Program-made: the position numbers and the translations under genes | Part shown: piece after piece, positions 1-5,601 of the stretch | Layout: each line of letters starts with the position of its first letter | How positions within the stretch are numbered: position 1 is the stretch's first letter | The notes under the pieces: model-generated | What the model was told of the DNA's origin: nothing | What the model saw: only the letters and a program-made list of their open reading frames with translations | The model's database searches: none | Assembly (NCBI GenBank): GCA_030042375.1 | Contig: JASHZU010000109.1 | Span: 1 to 5,792 of the forward strand | Source: Verrucomicrobiia bacterium | GTDB lineage: Bacteria; Verrucomicrobiota; Verrucomicrobiae; Limisphaerales; UBA11358 | Direction of reading: 5' to 3' | DNA: 5,792 bases

Positions 1-204
1 ACTGCCGAGAGACAGAGGTTCCAACGCGGAGCCGTAGGTGGTTCCTCCGAGAGCGCCACTGCCAGAGGCGCCGCCAGGGCCGCCATAGCCGCCACCGGAG
101 CCCTCGTTATTGATGGAAGCACCGGCGCCGGGGCCATTCGTCAAGGGATATCCCAGATGGTCTACTTCCAAACTGCCGGCGATGTTGGCATTGCTCAACG
201 TGCC
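1..204 (-). repeat. Tandem unit 7, beginning only (residues about 1752-1819)
   Basis: SNANIAGSLEVDHLGYPLTNGPGAG aligns with the heads of earlier units (border anchor Gly1769), and YGSALEPLSLGS matches the YDSxxxP...GS marker. The rest of the unit lies beyond the left edge, so the total number of repeats is unknown. Confidence 0.75.
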
Positions 205-3200
205 GATGAAGAGATTCGATTGCGCGAACGGTATTGTCAGTGTCGAAAACGCCGATAGATTTAAATTGCTCAAGAGCGGCAGCGACGTAAGTGTCACCAC
301 GGAAGCCTCACCGGAAATATCGAGGTCAAACGGCGTTGACGGCGGGGAAAAGCTGCTGCCAATCGGGGTATTTGTGCCGATGATGCCGCCGTTGTTCACG
401 ACCACTGCCTGAACGCCTGCCAATTTGGTATAGATGGTTCCCGCGCCGCCCGGATATGTTCCGCTGCCGCCATTGGCAGAATATTGGCCGGTAAAATTGT
501 TCGCCGCGGAAATGACCGCGATGCGTCCGCCACCCCCACCGCCTGCCGAACTGGGACCGGCTGCGCCACCGTTGGCGGAAATGACGCCACTGCCCGCAAG
601 ATTTGAAATGTTCTCCAAATAAAGACTGCCGCCCGAGCCGCCGCCGCCGTTGAGGACACCGGCCGTGCCGTTGGCTGAGAGGCGACCGTTTACTGTCACG
701 GTGCCGGTGGCAGTAATGGTCAGCGTGCCTCCACCACTTCCTCCGTTGGCAGCAGGATAACCGACTCCGCCACTTCCGGCAGCCGTGGGTGCGATGATGG
801 AATCATAAACGGCTCCGCCGCCATATAAATCACAGCCACCATAGCCACCATGGCCGGCACCTCCGTAAAGGCTGCCGAACGTAGTGCCACCACCCGGGCC
901 TGATTCCGCGCCATAACCCTCACCGTCCAGGAACAAAGCGCCGCCAGCGGCAATGGTCAGGTTGTTTAGTTGCATGGTTGTCGATGTCGTGGGCAGCGCT
1001 GTCATTGCGCTGTTGCTGAGGATGAGGACATTGTGCGGCTGCCATGTGCCGGATGGCAATTGGCCGATTGCACCATTTTGAACAGTCACATCGACCGTAT
1101 TGAGGGTTTGGGAACCAAAGGAGGTGTTCGTGCCGACGTTACCGTTGTTATCCAGAAGTACCATCGGATAAGCTTCGGATAGATTCGTCGCGAAATAAAG
1201 CGTGCCGGCGCCGCCATACTGGTACCCACTGCCGCCATAAGCGGAAATCTTCCCGGTAAAAGTATTCGTATAGCCAACCGCAATCGGGGCAAATGAAAGG
1301 GCGATGCGACCACCGCCACCGCCACCACCGATGTTGGAAACGCCGGAGCCGCCATTGGCGGTAATTGAGCCTGTACCTGTGAGCGTGTCCCCAGAACTAA
1401 GGGAGATGGAAATACTGCCGCCGGAGCCGCCACCACCGCCGGAGCCATAGCCGTTACCGCCATTGGCCGAAATGACGCCGTTCACTTGCAAAATATGATC
1501 TGACTCAACGGTTAGGCCGATGGAGCCGCCGCCGGAACCGCCGTAAGAATAATCCGAATAACCGCCTCCGCCACTGCCTATCGTATTCGCCTCAGTCGTG
1601 GTGCTATAAGTTGGTCCACCGGGAAGTCCGTTCGTAGAGCCGGCCCCACCGTACCCACCGTAACCGGCCCCGCTGCACGGAAACCACGGCGAAATCACGC
1701 TGTCGTCACCATGTCCTAAACCGTCATTTTCAAGATTTCCGTAGGAATCAGCAATGATGCCGCCGCCTGCTTGAATGGTAACATTGCCGGCCGCAGAAAG
1801 GTTGATAATTCCTGCTTTGCCAACTCCAGGAACCAGCCAGGCGTTTGAAGTGACCAAAATTGTGGAAGCCTCCAGAGGATTGGAAAATGGTGCGCCGATG
1901 GCGCCGTTCCGAATAATAAGGCCGCTTTCGAAGGAGCTATAAGCCAACTCGGTATTCGTTCCCACATTGCCGTCGTTGTCGGCAATCAGCAACGACTGTT
2001 CAGTGGAATTGGTCCTAATAAAAATGGTTCCCGCACCGCCGTAATTGACGCCGCTGCCACCATAAGCCTCGATGCTCCCGGTAAACAGGTTTGAGGTCAC
2101 AGGACTCGGTTGGGTAAACGTAACAGCAATCAGGCCACCGCCGCCGCCGCCGCCAACACCGCTTACGCCACTGCCGCCGTTGGCGGAAATGACACCTGAA
2201 CCCGTGAGGCTGCCGACGCTGAGATTCAAACTGCCACCCGAGCCGCCACCGCCGCCGTCGCCGCTGCCGTTGCCGGCATTGGCGGAAATGATTCCGTTAA
2301 CCTGCAAGGTGCCGGACACATTCATCGTAATAACGCCGCCGCCAGCACCGCCGATGGAATAAGGACTGTAGCTGCCGCCACCACTGCCGGGCGCGGCTGG
2401 TGACGTAGCCGAGAAAGAGCCGGTTGGCCCGCCCGCTGCCGCATTGCTCACAGAATTACCACCAGCGCCGCAATTGCCTGCCCCGCTGCATGGATAGGAG
2501 GAAAGAATGCCTGAACTTCTTCCCGAGTCGGGGCCATTGCCGGCAACGTAACCGGCCGCATTGGCAAGAATACCACAACCCGATTGCACGGTGACATTGT
2601 TGACCGTGAGGGTAAGCGGATTATTTGTCACCACAATTTCGGCGTTTGAACTCATCAGGATATTGGCCAAAGAATATGAACCCGATGTGAAGCCGATTAT
2701 GGCGCCATTGCGTTCTGTCAAGTTGACTGACGACAAAGGTTGAACAAAGGATTGTGCCCCGACGTTGCCGCCGTTGTCCACGATCAGCGAGACCTGGCTG
2801 GTGGAATTGGTTTTCAAATAGATGGTCCCGGCGCCGCCGTCATTTGCGCCGCTGCCGCCGAACGCCGTCATTGCGCCCGCAAATGAATTGGTGTTGAACG
2901 TAATGGCGATGCATCCGCCGCCGCCGCCGCCGCCAGTGCCATTTGCGCCGGTGCCGCCGTTGGCAGAAATAGAGCCGGTGCCGGACAAGCTGCCAACCTG
3001 CAAATAAATCGAACCTCCGGAACCGCCGCCACCACCGCTGCCACTGCCGTTTCCGCCGTTGGCGGAGATGGCGCCGTTAACTTGCAACGTGCCGCCGACA
3101 GCCATGTACACATAACCGCCACCGTAACCGCCAATGGAATAGGCCTGGTATCCGCCTCCGCCGGCACCCGGGTTTTGGGGTTCAGCGATTGTCTCATAAC

Positions 3201-5457
3201 CTCCTCGCCCTCCCGCAGCGGAGTTATACACGGCATTTCCTCCCGCCCCTCCATTGCCGCCGCCGCCGCCGCCGTAGGGGAGCGAAACCGAATCCGCGCC
3301 CTGTCCGTCTTCGTCTCCCTCGTTCCCTGCGAAGCCAGTGGCGTTGGCATAAAACTGTCCGCCGGCCAGGAACGTGGCATTGCTGGTGATGATAAAGCCC
3401 ACAGTGGAGGCGCCGCCCGCTCCCAAAATCGTTGAGTTGGAAGCCACCAACAGGCTGTTGAGATTGAGGCTGGAGGTGGTTCCAACAGCAGCGGCGCCGT
3501 TTTGAATCACCAAATTCTCCCCATTGATGGATTGTATCGGCGTAGGCCAGACATTGGTGTTTCCGCCGTTGTCCAGAAGCACTTCCGGGACACCGCCGGC
3601 CGTTTGCAAATAGACCGTCCCCGCCCCGCCCTGGTTTGCGCCGCTACCGCCAAAGCAACTGATGTTCCCAGTGAAGGAATTTGTTCCGGTAATGATTGCG
3701 ATGCAACCACCGCCACCACCACCGCCAAGCGAACCCGCGCCATTGCCGCCGTTGGCAGTAATTAAACCCCCTCCAGCAAAGGCGGCGGCATTTATATTAA
3801 TGGTTCCACCGGCGCCACCGCCGTCAGCGGGGCTTAAGCCGTTTATGCCATTGGCTGTGATGGATCCATCGACTTGCAATGTGCCTGAAACAGTCAATGC
3901 AACGGCACCGCCACCGTTACAAGCCGCGGATACCCCGTTTCCTCCCCCTCCGGAGCTGCCGAAATCTATCGGTGATTGGATTGAATCATACGCCTCGCCA
4001 ACGTTAAGATTTAACGCCGACTCGCCGCCATAACCACCGTGGCCGCCGCCACCGCCATAAGTGATGCCACTGCTGCTGGAAGAACCGCCATAGCCAGGGC
4101 CGCCGTTATGGTAGCCAAGACCATTCAGTGAAAAAAGACCACCGACCTGGACCGTCAGGTTGGAAGCGGTCACAGAGAGATAAGCTTGCCCCACCGTAGT
4201 CAAAAGGCTGTTTGTGCGGATAGTCAAATTGCGCGGATTAAACTGACTGATCGCATTCACGCCGGCGTTTCCGGAAACGATGACGTCCGCCAGCGTGGGG
4301 AGCACAAGAGTAGAATTGGTCCCGGTGTTGCCGCCGTTGTTCAGCAAGACGGATCCAATCTGGCCGATAATCTGTGTAAAGATGGTGCCGGCTCCGCCGA
4401 AGGTTGCGCCGCTACCGCCGTACGCGGCCAGGCTGCCGGAAAAATTATTTGCGCTGCACACGATGGCGATGCGTCCGCCACCGCCACCGCCACCGTAAAT
4501 CGGCGCGCCCGCGCCGCCGTTAGCCGTAATAGTGCCGGCGCCGCTCACACTCGGAGCAGAAATCCAGATACCGCCACCGGAACCACCACCGGCCCTGTCA
4601 TTGGTCGCGCTGCCACCGTTCGCGGCAATGAGACCTTCAATGTCAACATTGCCGCCTGCAACGATTTGAATATAGCCGCCGCCGTTGCCGCCGCTGCCGG
4701 CGTAACTGGTACCGCCGCCGCTGCCGAGGTCGGCAGGTTGATACAATGAATCATAACAGATGCCACCGATTGCATTGCTGGCGCTCATGCCGCCATTGCC
4801 GCCGTCACCGCCACCCGAACCATCAAAATAAGTTCCGCTGGAACTCTGGCCGCTACCGCTGCTTAAACCACCGGCGAATCCGATGGCATTGGCATTGATG
4901 CCACCGCCGAGCGCCACACTGACCGAATTCGACACCGTCAAATCCAATCCCTCGGCAACAATATAATTCCAAGTGTAATCCACGAGCACAGTCGCGCCGT
5001 TCGGGATGGAGGAAGTGGTCGTGCGCGCGATTTCCACAATGCCGCCGACCAGATTCGTTTCGACATAATCGATGCCATTGGTGTAAACGGTCATCTGGGC
5101 GGAATCGGTCACGAGGATGGTGGGCGAAATAATGTTCGAGCTGTCCAATGTCACGGGCGTCGTGCCATTTAACGTCTGCTGCTCGTTTGTTATGTTGATC
5201 GGGGTAGTCAACTGGCCATTGGGAGAAAACGAATGCGTGAGGATACCGTTGCTGGCCACCGACAAGCTGTCAAAGACATGCGAGCCGTCCACAGTAACCG
5301 TGCAATTGCTGATGATAATATCCTGCCCCTCGTAATTGGTATTAGTGGGGTTGATATCAGTGTTGCTGGTAAAGACGGTGGTGGAAGCAAATGTGGATGG
5401 AGCAAGCAATAAACAAAAAGCAAGCGCCAGAAGAAAAAGCAGTGGCCAGCCTTTCAT
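1..5457 (-). CDS. Giant secreted glycine-rich tandem-repeat protein, C-terminus outside window
   Basis: The frame has 1,819 codons from the ATG at 5457 to the window edge without a stop. The start is chosen because it is the first ATG after an in-frame TGA at 5530-5532 and it begins a clear signal peptide. Seen in order: signal peptide (1-24), Thr/Ser/Asn-rich beta-type region (25-170), six tandem units of about 255-275 residues (171-1751), and the start of a seventh (1752-1819). Composition is extreme: 45 of residues 720-839 are glycine. Recurring motifs are VNGxISANGG, GGGGGSGGS, seven glycines then R/C/L-IA, AYGGSG, GGAGTIF and DNGGNVGTNT. Alternating hydrophobic residues between Gly-rich turns suggest a beta-solenoid or stacked beta-hairpins (inference). 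No catalytic motif is visible. Probable role: extracellular structural or adhesive protein; similar Gly-rich repeat proteins are common in environmental bacteria, but function is unknown. The anchoring module, if any, lies outside the window. Confidence 0.93.
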   Translation of the reverse strand, partial: MKGWPLLFLLALAFCLLLAPSTFASTTVFTSNTDINPTNTNYEGQDIIISNCTVTVDGSHVFDSLSVASNGILTHSFSPNGQLTTPINITNEQQTLNGTTPVTLDSSNIISPTILVTDSAQMTVYTNGIDYVETNLVGGIVEIARTTTSSIPNGATVLVDYTWNYIVAEGLDLTVSNSVSVALGGGINANAIGFAGGLSSGSGQSSSGTYFDGSGGGDGGNGGMSASNAIGGICYDSLYQPADLGSGGGTSYAGSGGNGGGYIQIVAGGNVDIEGLIAANGGSATNDRAGGGSGGGIWISAPSVSGAGTITANGGAGAPIYGGGGGGGRIAIVCSANNFSGSLAAYGGSGATFGGAGTIFTQIIGQIGSVLLNNGGNTGTNSTLVLPTLADVIVSGNAGVNAISQFNPRNLTIRTNSLLTTVGQAYLSVTASNLTVQVGGLFSLNGLGYHNGGPGYGGSSSSSGITYGGGGGHGGYGGESALNLNVGEAYDSIQSPIDFGSSGGGGNGVSAACNGGGAVALTVSGTLQVDGSITANGINGLSPADGGGAGGTININAAAFAGGGLITANGGNGAGSLGGGGGGGCIAIITGTNSFTGNISCFGGSGANQGGAGTVYLQTAGGVPEVLLDNGGNTNVWPTPIQSINGENLVIQNGAAAVGTTSSLNLNSLLVASNSTILGAGGASTVGFIITSNATFLAGGQFYANATGFAGNEGDEDGQGADSVSLPYGGGGGGNGGAGGNAVYNSAAGGRGGYETIAEPQNPGAGGGGYQAYSIGGYGGGYVYMAVGGTLQVNGAISANGGNGSGSGGGGGSGGSIYLQVGSLSGTGSISANGGTGANGTGGGGGGGCIAITFNTNSFAGAMTAFGGSGANDGGAGTIYLKTNSTSQVSLIVDNGGNVGAQSFVQPLSSVNLTERNGAIIGFTSGSYSLANILMSSNAEIVVTNNPLTLTVNNVTVQSGCGILANAAGYVAGNGPDSGRSSGILSSYPCSGAGNCGAGGNSVSNAAAGGPTGSFSATSPAAPGSGGGSYSPYSIGGAGGGVITMNVSGTLQVNGIISANAGNGSGDGGGGGSGGSLNLSVGSLTGSGVISANGGSGVSGVGGGGGGGLIAVTFTQPSPVTSNLFTGSIEAYGGSGVNYGGAGTIFIRTNSTEQSLLIADNDGNVGTNTELAYSSFESGLIIRNGAIGAPFSNPLEASTILVTSNAWLVPGVGKAGIINLSAAGNVTIQAGGGIIADSYGNLENDGLGHGDDSVISPWFPCSGAGYGGYGGAGSTNGLPGGPTYSTTTEANTIGSGGGGYSDYSYGGSGGGSIGLTVESDHILQVNGVISANGGNGYGSGGGGGSGGSISISLSSGDTLTGTGSITANGGSGVSNIGGGGGGGRIALSFAPIAVGYTNTFTGKISAYGGSGYQYGGAGTLYFATNLSEAYPMVLLDNNGNVGTNTSFGSQTLNTVDVTVQNGAIGQLPSGTWQPHNVLILSNSAMTALPTTSTTMQLNNLTIAAGGALFLDGEGYGAESGPGGGTTFGSLYGGAGHGGYGGCDLYGGGAVYDSIIAPTAAGSGGVGYPAANGGSGGGTLTITATGTVTVNGRLSANGTAGVLNGGGGSGGSLYLENISNLAGSGVISANGGAAGPSSAGGGGGGRIAVISAANNFTGQYSANGGSGTYPGGAGTIYTKLAGVQAVVVNNGGIIGTNTPIGSSFSPPSTPFDLDISGEASVVTLTSLPLLSNLNLSAFSTLTIPFAQSNLFIGTLSNANIAGSLEVDHLGYPLTNGPGAGASINNEGSGGGYGGPGGASGSGALGGTTYGSALEPLSLGS
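205..966 (-). repeat. Tandem unit 6 (residues about 1498-1751)
   Basis: It begins NNLTIAAGGALFLDGEGY (border anchor Gly1514). The head contains GGCDLYGGGAVYDSIIAP. Module anchors are 1595, 1628 and 1661, spaced 33 and 33. The glycine run is one shorter (1639-1644) and is followed by Arg1645. The third module reads SANGGSG rather than AYGGSG. The DNGGN motif is degenerate: NNGGIIGTNT. Confidence 0.85.
967..1794 (-). repeat. Tandem unit 5 (residues about 1222-1497), the longest
   Basis: It begins with AGNVTIQAGGGIIADSYGN (border anchor Gly1240), a slightly degenerate version of the motif. The head has FPCSGAGYGGYGG with Cys1261, matching the CSGAG of unit 4. Module anchors are at 1331, 1367 and 1406, spaced 36 and 39, so both loops carry small insertions (around SSGDTL and around APIAVGYTNT). 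The glycine run 1377-1383 is followed by Arg1384. Confidence 0.85.
1795..2610 (-). repeat. Tandem unit 4 (residues about 950-1221)
   Basis: It begins LTVNNVTVQSGCGILANAAGY (border anchor Gly969). The head has a local cysteine cluster, Cys961, Cys990 and Cys996, including YPCSGAGNCGAGG. Module anchors are at 1059, 1092 and 1131: the first spacing is 33, the second 39 because of six extra residues around QPSPVTSNLF. The glycine run 1102-1108 is followed by Leu1109. The DNGGN motif appears as ADNDGNVGTNT. Confidence 0.85.
2134..2154. repeat. GCC-rich tract with (GCC)5
   Basis: GCC ACC followed by five perfect GCC copies (2140-2154) encodes the seven-glycine run of unit 4. The single ACC interrupts the pure repeat. 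Confidence 0.85.
2917..2934. repeat. (GCC)6 trinucleotide tract
   Basis: Six perfect GCC copies encode part of the glycine run of unit 3. They follow TCC, which adds the seventh glycine. Confidence 0.9.
3256..3273. repeat. (GCC)6 trinucleotide tract
   Basis: Six perfect GCC copies on the plus strand encode the six glycines at residues 729-734 on the minus strand. Length changes here would be in-frame. Confidence 0.9.
3397..4164 (-). repeat. Tandem unit 2 (residues about 432-687)
   Basis: It begins SNLTVQVGGLFSLNGLGY (Gly448 is the border anchor), followed by a Gly/Ser/Tyr head and AYDSIQSP. Module anchors are at residues 535, 568 and 601, again exactly 33 apart, but the third has Cys601-Phe-Gly-Gly where the others have Ala-Tyr or similar. 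The glycine run 578-584 is followed by Cys585 in place of Arg. The first module has ANGIN rather than ANGG. At about 256 residues it is one of the shortest units. Confidence 0.85.
4165..4947 (-). repeat. Tandem unit 1 (residues about 171-431)
   Basis: The unit starts at LTVSNSVSVALGGGINANA. The head has a Ser/Gly-rich stretch and the marker CYDSLYQP (234-241). The three inner modules have their Ala-Asn/Tyr-Gly-Gly anchors at residues 279, 312 and 345, exactly 33 apart. The glycine run is 322-328, followed by Arg329-Ile-Ala-Ile. Then come GGAGTIF, VLLNNGGNTGTNS and a less glycine-rich linker ending near LSVTA. Unit borders are approximate, chosen by aligning the LxANAxG[YF] motif (Gly193 here). 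Confidence 0.85.
4948..5385 (-). other. N-terminal non-repeat beta-rich region (residues 25-170)
   Basis: This part is rich in Thr, Ser, Asn, Val and Ile and lacks the glycine runs of the rest of the protein. Residues about 46-75 (DIIISNCTVTVDG and onward) alternate hydrophobic and polar residues, like the first strands of a beta-helix. Residues about 115-165 carry NGIDYVET, then a GG turn, then IPNGATVLVDYTW. That order (G-x-DY, then P-x-GA-x-V-x-VDY) resembles small beta-sandwich modules seen in phage and surface proteins, a resemblance from memory only. It may cap the solenoid or act in binding. No family is assigned. Confidence 0.6.
5386..5457 (-). other. Sec signal peptide of the giant protein (residues 1-24)
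   Basis: Residues 1-24 have a short positive N-region (MKGW), a hydrophobic core of Leu, Ala and Phe (about 6-19), and a probable signal peptidase I site after Thr-Phe-Ala at 22-24, before Ser-Thr-Thr. Cys15 is preceded by Leu-Ala-Phe, which is not a good lipobox, so lipoprotein processing is unlikely. This directs the protein out of the cytoplasm and supports the chosen start codon. Confidence 0.85.
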
Positions 5458-5466
5458 GCAACAGGG

Positions 5467-5474
5467 TCTTTCTT
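5467..5474 (-). promoter_or_regulatory. Weak purine-rich ribosome binding site
   Basis: AAGAAAGA ends nine bases before the ATG at 5457. It is a poor match to the GGAGG core. Together with the short leader, this suggests modest or SD-independent initiation. Confidence 0.35.
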
Positions 5475-5487
5475 GATTCTTGAATGG

Positions 5488-5516
5488 AGTATATAAAATT
5501 CTAATGTCATAGTCAA
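5488..5516 (-). promoter_or_regulatory. Sigma-70-type promoter for the giant gene
   Basis: Read on the minus strand, TTGACT (5516-5511) and TATACT (5493-5488) are separated by exactly 17 bases. Each hexamer matches the sigma-70 consensus at five of six positions. Transcription would begin near 5481, leaving a leader of about 24 bases before the ATG at 5457. The local sequence is AT-rich compared with its surroundings. No operator is recognised. Confidence 0.6.
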
Positions 5517-5529
5517 TGAAATAGTGCCG

Positions 5530-5601
5530 TCATCCTATCTCGTTGCGGCTCTTTGTGAACTGTGCGTCTGGCCGCACAGCCCTTCTGAAGCACACAATCA
5601 T
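5530..5601 (-). CDS. Possible 23-codon small ORF overlapping the upstream stop
   Basis: ATG at 5601 overlaps the TGA of the upstream gene as ATGA and is preceded by GGAGAGG (GGAG five bases from the ATG), the best ribosome binding site in the window. It would encode MIVCFRRAVRPDAQFTKSR plus NEIG and end at 5530-5532. The hairpin lies within it. It could be a translationally coupled leader-like peptide, but its short length and lack of any recognisable feature make chance likely. Confidence 0.2.
   Translation of the reverse strand: MIVCFRRAVRPDAQFTKSRNEIG
5557..5582 (-). terminator. Intergenic hairpin, possible terminator of the upstream gene
   Basis: On the minus strand CTGTGCG (5579-5573) and CGCACAG (5566-5560) form a perfect 7-bp stem around a 6-base loop. 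Two G-U pairs and one G-C pair extend it to 10 bp. It lies about 15 bases past the stop of the upstream gene and before the promoter of the giant gene, where a terminator would be expected. There is no T-tract after it, so a classical intrinsic terminator is not established. Confidence 0.35.

Larger units (their letters stand above)
2611..3396 (-). repeat. Tandem unit 3 (residues about 688-949)
   Basis: It begins ITSNATFLAGGQFYANATGF (border anchor Gly708). The head carries an acidic patch (GNEGDEDGQGAD) and six glycines at 729-734, then YETIAEPQNPGAGGGGY. Module anchors are Ala799, Ala832 and Ala865, exactly 33 apart. The glycine run 842-848 is followed by Cys849-Ile-Ala-Ile. Then come GGAGTIYLKTNS, VDNGGNVG and ERNGAIIG. 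This unit is the clearest example of the consensus. Confidence 0.85.

Noticed and set aside
434..622. Plus-strand proline-rich ORF (and similar ones at 2072-2362, 2822-3007, 3662-4033, 4280-4498)
   Set aside because: They sit at equivalent places in successive repeat units and read the antisense of Gly codons as Pro. All lie wholly inside the continuous minus-strand frame, which has the signal peptide and repeat logic.
2868..3485. Minus-strand 205-codon ORF in another frame
   Set aside because: It overlaps the giant frame completely and has an Ala/Pro/Arg-rich composition without domains, as expected from a shifted reading of GC-rich repeats.
4186..4749. Plus-strand 187-codon ORF
   Set aside because: It lies antisense to repeat units 1 and 2, has Ala/Thr-rich low complexity, no recognisable domain, and no conserved counterpart in the other units.
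205..4947. CRISPR array or other DNA-level repeat array
   Set aside because: The repetition is at protein level with diverged codons. There are no identical short repeats with unique spacers.
5412..5417. Lipoprotein signal at Cys15
   Set aside because: The residues before Cys15 are Leu-Ala-Phe, not a lipobox, and the hydrophobic core continues past the cysteine to a better signal peptidase I site.
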